This document shows, piece by piece, positions 1-6,644 of a stretch of DNA of 12,561 bases. The DNA is taken from positions 1 through 12,561 of the forward strand of contig JAZNJH010000053.1 in NCBI GenBank assembly GCA_045577925.1, in the 5' to 3' direction. A model generated the notes under the pieces. That model ran no database searches and was not told the origin of the DNA. It saw only the letters and a program-made list of their open reading frames with translations. A program made the translations under genes and the position numbers. This stretch comes from UBA4717 sp045577925. GTDB lineage: Bacteria; Bacillota; Clostridia; Oscillospirales; CAG-272. Position 1 is the stretch's first letter. The number at the start of each line of letters is the position of its first letter.

Positions 1-13
1 TTGTTTCATAGAT

Positions 14-82
14 AAATCCTCCAAATGTTGTTTTTAGTTTTGACTGGCAGGTCTTAACTATTTTAACACATTTGGAGGATTT
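14..82. repeat. Perfect 15-bp inverted repeat with 39-nt interval
   Basis: The 15 bases at 14-28 (AAATCCTCCAAATGT) are the exact reverse complement of those at 68-82, separated by 39 AT-rich bases. No gene is visible inside. It could be a stem-loop at the 3' end of a transcript entering from the left, or the remains of a small mobile element end. I see no target-site duplication and do not recognise the sequence. Confidence 0.6.
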
Positions 83-106
83 TTGCTCATCGGTTAACCT
101 CTTTTG

Positions 107-133
107 AACCACGCGACTATCGCGTGGTTTTCA
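107..133 (+). terminator. Intrinsic terminator of a gene left of the window
   Basis: A perfect 9-bp stem AACCACGCG (107-115) / CGCGTGGTT (121-129) with loop ACTAT is followed by a short T run on the plus strand. On the other strand the following bases are not T-rich. It therefore most likely ends a plus-strand transcript that enters from left of position 1. Confidence 0.65.
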
Positions 134-138
134 TTATA

Positions 139-171
139 CAAAAAGCGCCGTCGCATCGAAATGCGACGGCG
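139..171 (-). terminator. Intrinsic terminator of the 183-698 gene
   Basis: A perfect 11-bp stem, CGCCGTCGCAT (146-156) paired with 161-171, has a CGAA loop (TTCG when read on the minus strand). On the minus strand it is followed by CTTTTTGT. It lies just downstream of the stop codon of the minus-strand gene at 183-698. Confidence 0.85.
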
Positions 172-182
172 TAAATTATTCT

Positions 183-698
183 TTATTTTCTTTTAATGGT
201 CTCAAGTAATTTAATGATTTCTGCAAAACCAAGGAGCACAGTGCCGCTTACCAATGTAACAAACCAATAAGTCAAAGCAATAGCAAATGAAAATTCTGTG
301 TCTGTATACGTATAATAATATCCTTTTGTTACTTCAACAGTTCCTAATGCTATACCGGCGATAAAACCTCCTAAATAAATAATGCATGCAATAGCGATTA
401 ATACTGTAGCAACAGGATTGTTTGCGTTGGCATATTCTTTGTATGCATTTGAAGAATATTTAGTGATTTCAGCATATTCTTCATCTGTAACTTCAACAGG
501 AATTTTATTAAAGTATTTACTTGATGCTGATTCATTGTCCCATTCAGAGTAGGGGTAATCGCTGCTGAAAGTGTTATCAGGTGAGTATTCCTTCTCATAC
601 AAACCTAAATCAAGTAATGTTTCCTTTCTGAACTCAGCTTTTTTGTTTGCATATTCGGCTTTCTTATCTGCCAAAAATTTTTCAACTAATTGATGCAT
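183..698 (-). CDS. Hypothetical two-helix membrane protein
   Basis: I do not recognise this 171-residue protein. The N-terminal half (about 1-90) is soluble, highly charged and rich in Tyr, Asp, Glu and Ser. Residues about 8-30 are Lys/Glu/Ala-rich and could form a short coiled coil. Two hydrophobic segments follow, at about 96-117 and 139-162, joined by a Tyr/Thr-rich loop, and the protein ends in a basic tail (KRK). The layout suggests a cytoplasmic N-terminal region and two membrane-spanning helices. The start is supported by an AGGAGG ribosome binding site 8 bases upstream. The gene is monocistronic: it has its own promoter (728-756) and its own terminator (139-171). No function can be assigned. 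Confidence 0.75.
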   Translation of the reverse strand: MHQLVEKFLADKKAEYANKKAEFRKETLLDLGLYEKEYSPDNTFSSDYPYSEWDNESASSKYFNKIPVEVTDEEYAEITKYSSNAYKEYANANNPVATVLIAIACIIYLGGFIAGIALGTVEVTKGYYYTYTDTEFSFAIALTYWFVTLVSGTVLLGFAEIIKLLETIKRK

Positions 699-727
699 AT
701 GAGTGTCCTCCTAAAACTTGTTAGCTT

Positions 728-756
728 ATTTTAACACAATTAAGTGTAGAAGTCAA
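728..756 (-). promoter_or_regulatory. Sigma-A promoter of the 183-698 gene
   Basis: Reading the minus strand, TTGACT (751-756) is followed after exactly 17 bases by TAAAAT (728-733). Transcription would start about 7 bases further left, leaving a short leader before the AGGAGG ribosome binding site and the ATG at 698. Confidence 0.75.
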
Positions 757-759
757 TAA

Positions 760-797
760 AAAGAGAACCTCGAAAACGCTTTGTTTTCGAGGTTTTT
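760..797 (-). terminator. Terminator of the rplM-rpsI operon
   Basis: A 12-bp perfect stem, AACCTCGAAAAC (766-777) with 783-794, encloses loop GCTTT. On the minus strand it is followed by CTCTTTTT, placing it after the rpsI stop. The plus strand also has a T run after the stem, so it could act in both directions. Confidence 0.85.
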
Positions 798-819
798 GAT
801 AATAGCCAATGGGCTGTAA

Positions 820-1221
820 TTATCTCTTGCTGAACTGGCTTGCGCGACGAGCAGCCTTGAGACCGTACTTCTTTCTTTCCTTCATTCTCGGGTCACGAGT
901 GAGGAAGCCTGCCTTCTTGAGAGCAGGTCTGTATGTTTCGTCAGCCTGAAGAAGAGCACGTGCAAGTCCGTGACGGATAGCACCTGCCTGACCGGAAAGT
1001 CCGCTGCTATTTCCAGTGCAGATGATGTCGAACTTACCAGCAGTAGCTGTAACGCCGAAAGGCTGATTGACGATGAGCTTGAGAGTTTCAAGACCAAAAT
1101 ATGCATCAATGTTCTTGCCGTTGATGGTGATAACGCCTGTGCCGGGAACGATACGAACACGGGCAACAGAGCTTTTTCTTCTACCTGTACCGTAGAAGTA
1201 AGGTTTAGCACTTGTATACAT
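820..1221 (-). CDS. rpsI: 30S ribosomal protein S9 (uS9)
   Basis: Protein S9 of the small ribosomal subunit head; in bacteria its C-terminal tail reaches the P-site tRNA. The 133-residue product matches the usual length of about 130. It shows the family's N-terminal GTGRRKSSVARVRI stretch (residues 11-24), the central SGQAGAIRHGLARAL motif, the RDPRMKERKKYG motif near residue 110-120, and the conserved SQFSKR C-terminus. It lies 24 bases downstream of rplM in the standard L13-S9 operon, with an AGGAAAGGA ribosome binding site ahead of its ATG, and it ends at a strong terminator. Confidence 0.98.
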   Translation of the reverse strand: MYTSAKPYFYGTGRRKSSVARVRIVPGTGVITINGKNIDAYFGLETLKLIVNQPFGVTATAGKFDIICTGNSSGLSGQAGAIRHGLARALLQADETYRPALKKAGFLTRDPRMKERKKYGLKAARRASQFSKR

Positions 1222-1245
1222 GTTAATTCAATCCTTTCCTGTTAA

Positions 1246-1671
1246 TCAGCCGATTACTTCGGGCTTCTGAGCAGCGTGATTGTGATCAGCGCCTGCATAT
1301 ACCTTAAGACGGTTGAAAGAGTTTGCACCGATGGTGTTCTTGGGAAGCATGCCCTTTACAGCGAGCTCCATAGCAAGCTCAGGCTTTGTAGCCATAAGAG
1401 TCTTGTACTGAACTTCCTTAAGACCGCCGATGTAACCGGAATGGTGACGGTAATACTTCTGAGTAAGCTTGTTACCTGTGAGTATTGCCTTGGAAGCGTT
1501 GATGATGATTACGAATTCACCGCAGTCAACATGAGGAGTGAATTCAGGTCTGTGCTTACCTCTGAGGATGGTAGCAGCGAGAACTGCAGTCTTACCGAGA
1601 GGCTTGTTAGCCGCATCGATAACATACCATTTACGCTCGAGGGTTTCTTTTTTTGCCATAAAAGTAGACAT
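1246..1671 (-). CDS. rplM: 50S ribosomal protein L13 (uL13)
   Basis: Protein L13 of the large ribosomal subunit, an early-assembling 23S rRNA binder. The 141-residue product carries the family hallmarks RKWYVIDAANKPLGK (about 13-27), RGKHRPEFTPHVDCGEFVIIINA (about 37-59), YRHHSGYIGGLK (about 74-85), and the MLPKNTIGANSFNRLKVYAG motif (about 108-127). The ATG at 1671 is preceded at 9 bases by GGAGG; the internal ATG at 1659 is too far from it. First gene of the rplM-rpsI operon, with a consensus promoter and a structured leader upstream. Confidence 0.98.
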   Translation of the reverse strand: MSTFMAKKETLERKWYVIDAANKPLGKTAVLAATILRGKHRPEFTPHVDCGEFVIIINASKAILTGNKLTQKYYRHHSGYIGGLKEVQYKTLMATKPELAMELAVKGMLPKNTIGANSFNRLKVYAGADHNHAAQKPEVIG

Positions 1672-1706
1672 TATAAGTTTCCTCCGTGAAACAGTTAAAT
1701 AATAGA

Positions 1707-1738
1707 ATTTGAACAGGGCATAGTAACCCCCGTCAAAT
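1707..1738 (-). promoter_or_regulatory. Leader hairpin of rplM, possible L13 autoregulatory leader
   Basis: Within the roughly 72-nt 5' leader of rplM the minus-strand RNA can fold as ATTTGA-CGGGG / CCC-TG-T-TCAAAT. That is 6 bp, a bulged U, then 5 bp including a G-U pair, closing a 9-base loop. Firmicutes rplM transcripts are known to carry a protein-binding L13 leader element, and position and size fit. I cannot confirm the match to that family without a covariance search. Confidence 0.5.
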
Positions 1739-1749
1739 CAAGCTTTACC

Positions 1750-1778
1750 ATTATAACACACAGAGTAGTGCTTGTCAA
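1750..1778 (-). promoter_or_regulatory. Consensus sigma-A promoter of rplM-rpsI
   Basis: On the minus strand TTGACA (1773-1778) and TATAAT (1750-1755) are separated by exactly 17 bases, a perfect match to the housekeeping consensus as expected for a ribosomal protein operon. Predicted start near 1743. Confidence 0.9.
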
Positions 1779-1921
1779 TAGATTTTTAAAAGAATTTTTG
1801 ATTATTTTGATTTGCACACGAGTAATCTCTCGAATTCTCGTTAAATCTCTTGTTTTCTCTCGTTTGCTTCGAGGCGAGAACGAAATTTTATAAAATATAC
1901 ATAGCTGAAGGGGTACTGTTA

Positions 1922-1950
1922 TTGACAATTATCTTTAAAAATGATATAAT
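1922..1950 (+). promoter_or_regulatory. Consensus sigma-A promoter of ridA
   Basis: TTGACA at 1922-1927 and TATAAT at 1945-1950 have a 17-base spacer. The promoter is divergent from the rplM promoter. An AAGGGAG ribosome binding site (1962-1968) follows, 6 bases before the ridA ATG. Confidence 0.9.
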
Positions 1951-1974
1951 CCTGAAAAAACAAGGGAGTAAAAT

Positions 1975-2346
1975 ATGAAAACTGTATATACAAAAAATGC
2001 GCCCGATGCAATAGGCCCGAATTCTCAGGCAAAGGTTACGTCAGGTCTCGTTTTCACCTCGGGGCAGATAGCTATCGATCCCAAAACGGGGAATGTAGAG
2101 AAAAATGATATAAAAGGGCAGACGGAGCAGATATGTGAAAACATTAAAGCTATTCTTGAAGAAGCAGGAACCGACCTTGATAATGTGGTCAAAACAACGT
2201 GCTATCTTTACGATATGAATGATTTTGCCGATTTCAATGATGTGTATGCAAAGTATTTCACAACAAAACCTGCGCGCTCCTGCGTTGCGGTCAAATCTCT
2301 TCCTAAAAACGTTCTGGCAGAAATAGAAGTAATAGCAAAGCTTTAA
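1975..2346 (+). CDS. ridA: RidA family reactive enamine/imine deaminase
   Basis: RidA (YjgF/YER057c/UK114 family) is a small cytosolic trimer that hydrolyses reactive 2-aminoacrylate-type enamine/imine intermediates made by PLP enzymes to 2-oxoacids and ammonia. The 123-residue product has the standard length. It shows the N-terminal AIGPNSQA segment (12-19), the SGQIAIDP motif (29-36), the KTTCYLYDMNDFADFNDVY stretch (73-91), and the PARSCVAVKSLPKN...AEIEVIA C-terminal block (98-121). The Arg of PARS and the Glu of EIE correspond to the active-site Arg and Glu of true RidA proteins. The gene stands alone between its own consensus promoter and a strong terminator, divergent from rplM. Confidence 0.93.
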   Translation: MKTVYTKNAPDAIGPNSQAKVTSGLVFTSGQIAIDPKTGNVEKNDIKGQTEQICENIKAILEEAGTDLDNVVKTTCYLYDMNDFADFNDVYAKYFTTKPARSCVAVKSLPKNVLAEIEVIAKL

Positions 2347-2351
2347 AAAAC

Positions 2352-2389
2352 AAAAAAACACGGCGGAAGGCAAATTCCGCCGTGTTTTT
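2352..2389 (+). terminator. Terminator of ridA, possibly bidirectional
   Basis: A perfect 12-bp stem, AACACGGCGGAA (2357-2368) with 2375-2386, has a 6-base loop and is followed by a T run on the plus strand. An A7 run precedes it, giving the same signal on the minus strand. It begins 5 bases after the ridA stop. Confidence 0.9.
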
Positions 2390-2510
2390 ATCGCGCCCAT
2401 AATTTAATTATATCACATCATTATAAGACTTGTAAATACCAAAGTGCTTGAAACGAGCAAATTCTCCCTATTAAACAAAAAATAAAGTGATAGTTTTTAT
2501 AAATTGTCAA
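2390..2510. other. AT-rich spacer, nothing recognised
   Basis: No open reading frame with a ribosome binding site, hairpin or repeat stands out here. It separates the ridA terminator from the promoter-like sequence at 2511. Confidence 0.6.
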
Positions 2511-2539
2511 TTGAAAAGCAGGGCAGAATGTGCTAAACT
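2511..2539 (+). promoter_or_regulatory. Promoter-like sequence with extended -10
   Basis: TTGAAA at 2511-2516 is followed after 17 bases by TAAACT at 2534-2539, with TG two bases upstream of the -10 (TGC-TAAACT). Predicted start near 2546. It heads the region without an intact gene that ends at the terminator 2931-2985. Confidence 0.5.
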
Positions 2540-2545
2540 ATAAGT

Positions 2546-2985
2546 GAAGAAAGGAAGGTACAGTCCAATGAGAAAGTAAGCAAAAGACTTTGATATGAAG
2601 GCAAGGTTACAAAGAAATAAGAAGCAATTGCTTGATTGTTAGTTTGGTAAATTGTTGAGTTTCATGCAGGTAGAACACGGCGGTGTAACGCAGTATATAG
2701 ATTGAGGTAAAGATATTATAAATCAAGCAGAGAATAAAATAAATAAAAAGAATAGCCTTCATATGAAAAAGTCAGAAAACTTCGCCTTTTGCATCAGATG
2801 ATTCAAGGAAAAACAAAAGTAGTTCTCCTTAAGAGAAAAGTGATGTAGGTTTTGAGATTGTAAGTAGAAAAGCAAAAGGCAGATTAAGAAAGAGAGGATA
2901 ATCAAAAGATGTTAGATATCAAGAGTGAACAGAAGTGACCGTCGTTTGCAGGTCAGCGTAGCAAGCGACGGTCACTTCTTTTTTT
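2546..2985 (+). other. Transcription unit without an intact ORF: decayed gene or noncoding RNA
   Basis: About 440 bases lie between a promoter-like sequence and a strong terminator. A good ribosome binding site (AAGGAAGG, 2551-2558) is followed 9 bases later by an ATG (2568), but that frame reads M-R-K and then stops. The same frame has further stops at TAG, TGA, TGA and TAG in the next 80 or so codons; the longest open stretch is about 30 codons (roughly 2704-2796). That number of stops is no lower than chance for this composition. The plus strand is rich in A and G and poor in C. Small self-complementary elements exist, for example AAGCAATTGCTT at 2622-2633 and TTCTC/GAGAA at about 2822-2836. 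I recognise no known RNA family or protein. It may be a pseudogene that kept its signals, or an untranslated RNA. Confidence 0.4.
2931..2985 (+). terminator. Strong terminator of the 2511-2985 unit
   Basis: A 14-bp perfect stem, AGAAGTGACCGTCG (2931-2944) with 2966-2979, is extended inward by TTGC/GCAA after a one-base mismatch and followed by a run of seven T. It is one of the strongest hairpins in the window and lies 585 bases after ridA, whose own terminator comes first. It must therefore serve something in between. Confidence 0.85.
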
Positions 2986-3081
2986 ATTGGAAGAATACTA
3001 AAACATTTCTATCAAAACATATAATTTGTTTAAATGGCTTAAATTTAGCCCTCGGTTTGCCTTTGGATTGAGCAAAAATGA

Positions 3082-3110
3082 TTGACAAACAGGTATAAAT
3101 GATATATAAT
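3082..3110 (+). promoter_or_regulatory. Consensus sigma-A promoter of the rnf operon
   Basis: TTGACA (3082-3087), a 17-base spacer and TATAAT (3105-3110) match the housekeeping consensus exactly. The predicted start near 3117 gives a leader of about 130 nt before the rnfC ATG. Confidence 0.9.
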
Positions 3111-3148
3111 CTATATTGTAGAATTTTGTCGTTTAACTAATGTGTTAG

Positions 3149-3189
3149 CAAGGCTTGGCAAAAGTGTTTTTATGCAAGCCTTGATTTTT
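3149..3189 (+). terminator. Terminator-like hairpin in the rnf leader (possible attenuator)
   Basis: CAAGGCTTG (3149-3157) pairs perfectly with CAAGCCTTG (3175-3183), 9 bp, with CA/TG able to add two pairs past a bulge. ATTTTTG follows. It begins about 30 nt after the predicted transcription start and 60 bases before rnfC. It cannot end an upstream gene, because the rnf promoter lies before it. A smaller CTAA/TTAG hairpin precedes it. This is the geometry of a transcription attenuator, though no known riboswitch is recognisable. Confidence 0.55.
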
Positions 3190-3249
3190 GTGTAAAGAAA
3201 ATACAATATAAAAAATAAACGTGATAGATTATAAGAAAGGAATGTTTTT

Positions 3250-4563
3250 ATGTCTTTCGCTCTTCATGGGGTAAAAGTGCCTCACAGAAAACGTACTCAG
3301 GGTAAACCTGCCTCAAGGATGAATGCGCCGCAAAAGGTTACAATACCTATGTCTATGCATATAGGTGCACCTGCAAAGCCTGTTGTTGCAGTGGGAGATA
3401 CTGTAAAGATAGGCACTAAAATAGCCGAATGCAAAACTTCATTATGTTCACCAATATATTCAAGCATATCGGGCAAGGTTTTAAAAATTGCAGACTTTAT
3501 GCTTTCCAACGGAACAAAAGCTCCTGCCATAATAATTGAATCTGACACAGAAATGTTATCAGACGACTCACTTAGCGCTCCGACAGTTGATTCAAAAGAA
3601 AGCCTGATAGCTGCAATTAAAGAAAGCGGAGTTGTCGGCCTTGGCGGAGCAGGATTTCCAACATATGCAAAGCTGGATGTGGAAGCAGACCGTATACAGG
3701 AGCTCATAATCAACGGAGCAGAATGCGAGCCGTATATTACAAGCGATACGCTTACAATGATTGAACGAGCAGACGATATGGCCTATGCAATAAGTATCAT
3801 TAAGAAATACTTAGGTATAAAAAAGGTCATAATCGGAGTTGAATCGAATAAAAAAAATGCAATAGCCTCTATGAGAGCTATGTCTGCAGCCGATTCGGAT
3901 ATTGAAGTGAAAGTTCTTCCATCGATTTATCCTCAGGGTGGAGAAAAGGTGCTTATATATCACACAACAGGAAAGGTGGTGCCTGTTGGCAAGCTACCTA
4001 TTGACGTTGGATGCGTTGTTATAAACTGCACAACACTTGCTGTGATAGGAGAATATCTGAAAACAGGAAAGCCGCTTGTTGAAAAATGTATAACCGTTGA
4101 CGGAGGAGCAGTCAATAATCCGCAGAACGTAATAGTACCCATCGGCACGTCGATCTCAGACGTTATTGACTTTTGCGGTGGTCTGAAAAAAGAGCCTGCA
4201 AAGGTGATTTACGGCGGACCCATGATGGGAATAACCGTACCGGACTTGAGTGCACCCGTGCTAAAAAACACAAATGCGGTTCTGGCACTTACTCAGAAGG
4301 AGGCAAAGCTTCCTAAAACAACCGCGTGTATTAGATGCGGATCGTGTATAAATGTGTGTCCTTTTGGGCTTGCCCCGGCAGCAATTGCAGCAGCTTATAA
4401 AAACAAAAATACTGAAAGACTTAATGAACTTACAGTAAATGCTTGCATGGAATGTGGATGTTGCAGCTTTGTTTGTCCGGCTAACAGACCTCTTGTGCAG
4501 ACCAATAAGCTGTCAAAAGCATTTCTTAGAGAAGAAAAAGCAAAAGGAGGAGATAAGGCATGA
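3250..4563 (+). CDS. rnfC: Rnf complex subunit RnfC, Fe-S/flavin NADH-binding subunit
   Basis: RnfC is the peripheral cytoplasmic subunit of the Rnf complex, where NAD+ is reduced (or NADH oxidised) at a complex I 51-kDa-like flavin site. The 437-residue product has the RnfC N-terminal barrel-sandwich region (about 1-100, with VAVGDTVKIGTKIAE and SPIYSSISGKV). The flavin/NAD-binding loop follows (128-141, GVGLGGAGFPT type, here VVGLGGAGFPTYAK) with INGAECEPYITSD just after. There are two C-terminal 4Fe-4S motifs: Cys360/363/366/370 and Cys399/402/405/409. The length is near that of Gram-positive RnfC; the long C-terminal repeats of proteobacterial RnfC are absent. The ATG is preceded at 8 bases by AGAAAGGA. 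It is the first gene of the operon and overlaps rnfD by 4 bases (ATGA). Confidence 0.96.
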   Translation: MSFALHGVKVPHRKRTQGKPASRMNAPQKVTIPMSMHIGAPAKPVVAVGDTVKIGTKIAECKTSLCSPIYSSISGKVLKIADFMLSNGTKAPAIIIESDTEMLSDDSLSAPTVDSKESLIAAIKESGVVGLGGAGFPTYAKLDVEADRIQELIINGAECEPYITSDTLTMIERADDMAYAISIIKKYLGIKKVIIGVESNKKNAIASMRAMSAADSDIEVKVLPSIYPQGGEKVLIYHTTGKVVPVGKLPIDVGCVVINCTTLAVIGEYLKTGKPLVEKCITVDGGAVNNPQNVIVPIGTSISDVIDFCGGLKKEPAKVIYGGPMMGITVPDLSAPVLKNTNAVLALTQKEAKLPKTTACIRCGSCINVCPFGLAPAAIAAAYKNKNTERLNELTVNACMECGCCSFVCPANRPLVQTNKLSKAFLREEKAKGGDKA

Positions 4564-5483
4564 ATAACACCTTGAAACTATCAGTTTCGCCGCATATTCA
4601 TAGCGGACGGTCAACTTCAAAGATCATGCGCGACGTTATCATAGCGCTTCTCCCCGCAACAATTGCAGGAACGTTCATATTCGGGCTTCGTTCACTTCTT
4701 GTTGTTGCAGTATGCGTATTAAGCTGCGTACTTTTTGAAGCATTGTTTAATATCGTGGTCAAAAAGGAGCAGACAGTAGGCGATTTCAGCGCAGCTTTAA
4801 CGGGCTTGCTCTTAGCGCTTAATCTTCCTGCAATTATTCCGTTATGGCAATGTGTTGTTGGTAGTGCATTTGCTATAATAATAGTTAAATGTTTGTTTGG
4901 CGGCATCGGATTTAACGTAGTTAACCCCGCAATTACCGCGAGAGTATTTATGCTTGTAGCATTCGGAAGTATGACAAAGCAAGCTTTCCCTGTAGCAGAT
5001 ACTGTATCGAGCGCAACACCACTTGAGGTGATGGCAAGCGGCGAAACGGTTGTTTTTAAAGACTTGTTACTAGGAACAACGGGAGGTGCAATAGGCGAAA
5101 CTTGTGCAATAGCGCTTCTTGCAGGATTTGTATATTTGCTTGTCCGTCGTGTGATAACGTGGCATATACCGGTGTTTTACGTTGCAAGCGTGTACATACT
5201 TTCGCTTTTCGTTGAAGGCTTTGATTTTATAAAGGCACTTGCAATGATACTTTCGGGCGGACTTCTTTTAGGCGCAGTATTTATGGCAACAGACTACGTT
5301 ACCTCGCCTTCAACATCAAAGGGTAAGATAGTATTTGCCGTAGGTGCCGGAGTTATTACATTTTTAATCAGATATTACGGAGTTTATCCCGAAGGCGTGT
5401 CATTTGCGATACTTCTTATGAATATACTCACTCCCTACATCGATAAGATGAGCGCACATAAGGTGTTTGGAGGTCAGAAATGA
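4560..5483 (+). CDS. rnfD: Rnf complex subunit RnfD, membrane flavoprotein
   Basis: RnfD is the polytopic subunit homologous to NqrB; it carries a covalently bound FMN and is linked to ion translocation. The 307-residue product has the N-terminal SPHIHS element (9-14), a series of about eight to ten hydrophobic helices, and the family motifs GDFSAALTGLLLALNLP (about 74-90) and FGGIGFNVVNPAITARVF (about 113-130). SSATPLEVM (150-158) also matches; Thr153 there is the expected FMN attachment site for ApbE. FMATDYVTSP near residue 240-249 is another RnfD/NqrB signature. It overlaps rnfC and rnfG by ATGA at each end, so it is probably translationally coupled to both. Confidence 0.96.
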   Translation: MNNTLKLSVSPHIHSGRSTSKIMRDVIIALLPATIAGTFIFGLRSLLVVAVCVLSCVLFEALFNIVVKKEQTVGDFSAALTGLLLALNLPAIIPLWQCVVGSAFAIIIVKCLFGGIGFNVVNPAITARVFMLVAFGSMTKQAFPVADTVSSATPLEVMASGETVVFKDLLLGTTGGAIGETCAIALLAGFVYLLVRRVITWHIPVFYVASVYILSLFVEGFDFIKALAMILSGGLLLGAVFMATDYVTSPSTSKGKIVFAVGAGVITFLIRYYGVYPEGVSFAILLMNILTPYIDKMSAHKVFGGQK

Positions 5484-6643
5484 TGAACAAATCAATAAAA
5501 AGTATAATTGTACTCGTATGTATATGTGCGGTAACGTCGCTTTTGATGTCTTTAACCAATGAGCTTACCGCGCCGATAATCAAAGAAAATGAAAGCGCGG
5601 CAGCAAATGCGGCTCTGCTTGAGGTAATGCCAGATGGAGAAGGTTTTGAAGCTATTGACATCAGTACATATACACTTCCGTCAACGATAAGCGAGGCATA
5701 TAAAGAGAAAAATGGCGGCTATGTTTTTAAAATGATCACATCCGGCTATTCTACGAACTTCGTTATCATGTGCGGAGTAAATCCTGATAAAAGTGTCAGT
5801 GGAGCGCTGTGTCTCTCATCAGGCGAGACTCTGGGATATGAAAAAACTTTCGGAGAGAATATGGCTGGCAAAAATATTCATACCATGGAAGAAATCGATA
5901 CTATCTCAGGTGCAACAAAAACAACCGGAGCATATATTTCAGCCGTTAAGGATGCACTTAATGCTGCAACTATTCTTGATGGTGGATCAGTTGATATAAG
6001 AACAGAAGAAGAAATCCTTGCAGACAATCTTTCTTCTGCTTTGCCTCAAGCAGACGGATTGTTTACTAAGCTCTTTATTGTAGAAGATATTGGTTTTGTA
6101 GATGCAGTGTATTCTGCAGATAACAACACAGGCTATGTTTACATTGTCGGTGAAGAATTCATAGCAGTAGATGCATCGGGAAATGTTCTGAGTGAAACTG
6201 AAACTGATATAAGCGAAGCTGTTTCAAAAATGCTTGTATCAAGCGTAAGTAATATAGATATAACATCCTACGCAGATATGCCACCAGCTATAGTATCTGC
6301 AAGCGTCAGCGCAACAGGCAACTATATATTTGATATTAAGGCGGCAGGCTTTGGTATCAACGGAGATGCTTGGTACAATCCGTCAGGCGAGTACATTTAT
6401 ATAAAAATTTCAGTAACTTCAGAAGGAAAGATAATAGACTGTCTTACCGTTTCACAAAAAGAAACAGACGGAATAGGCTCTGCATGTGCAGATGAAGAAT
6501 TTTATACTCAATTTAACGGCAAAGACGAAAACAATTTCCGCGAAATTGACGCGATAAGCGGAGCAACAATAACAACAAATGCATATAAAACTGCAGTTTC
6601 AAGAGCTTTTGAGGCGCTTAAAATATTGAAAGGAGTGGAGTAA
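5480..6643 (+). CDS. rnfG: Rnf complex subunit RnfG, enlarged with two FMN_bind domains
   Basis: RnfG is the membrane-anchored extracytosolic subunit, homologous to NqrC, with a covalent FMN on a Thr of the (S/T)GAT motif. This product is 387 residues, about twice the usual 180-210. A single N-terminal helix (about 8-25) anchors it. Domain 1 (about 75-165) has the GE-T-LGYEKT element (115-123) and SGAT at 143-146. Domain 2 (about 280-382) has a KETDGIGSAC element (327-336) and SGAT at 360-363. Thr146 and Thr363 are the predicted FMN sites. The segment between them (about 195-262) looks like another N-terminal half-domain without an attachment motif. Start: ATG at 5480 overlaps the rnfD stop; a second ATG follows at 5483. 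Its position between rnfD and rnfE is standard. Confidence 0.93.
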   Translation: MMNKSIKSIIVLVCICAVTSLLMSLTNELTAPIIKENESAAANAALLEVMPDGEGFEAIDISTYTLPSTISEAYKEKNGGYVFKMITSGYSTNFVIMCGVNPDKSVSGALCLSSGETLGYEKTFGENMAGKNIHTMEEIDTISGATKTTGAYISAVKDALNAATILDGGSVDIRTEEEILADNLSSALPQADGLFTKLFIVEDIGFVDAVYSADNNTGYVYIVGEEFIAVDASGNVLSETETDISEAVSKMLVSSVSNIDITSYADMPPAIVSASVSATGNYIFDIKAAGFGINGDAWYNPSGEYIYIKISVTSEGKIIDCLTVSQKETDGIGSACADEEFYTQFNGKDENNFREIDAISGATITTNAYKTAVSRAFEALKILKGVE

Positions 6644-6644
6644 G

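Noticed and set aside
1276..1689. Plus-strand open frame opposite rplM, and a similar one at 970-1245 opposite rpsI
   Set aside because: They are antisense to well-established ribosomal protein genes, with no ribosome binding site and no recognisable protein.
1695..1928. Minus-strand open frame upstream of rplM
   Set aside because: It covers the rplM promoter and leader, has no ribosome binding site, and its composition looks like noncoding AT-rich DNA.
2546..2930. CRISPR array or transposon remnant
   Set aside because: There are no regularly spaced repeats, no terminal inverted repeats and no recognisable transposase fragment.
3111..3249. FMN riboswitch in the rnf leader
   Set aside because: The leader lacks the conserved FMN-element sequence boxes and is too short for that aptamer plus an expression platform.
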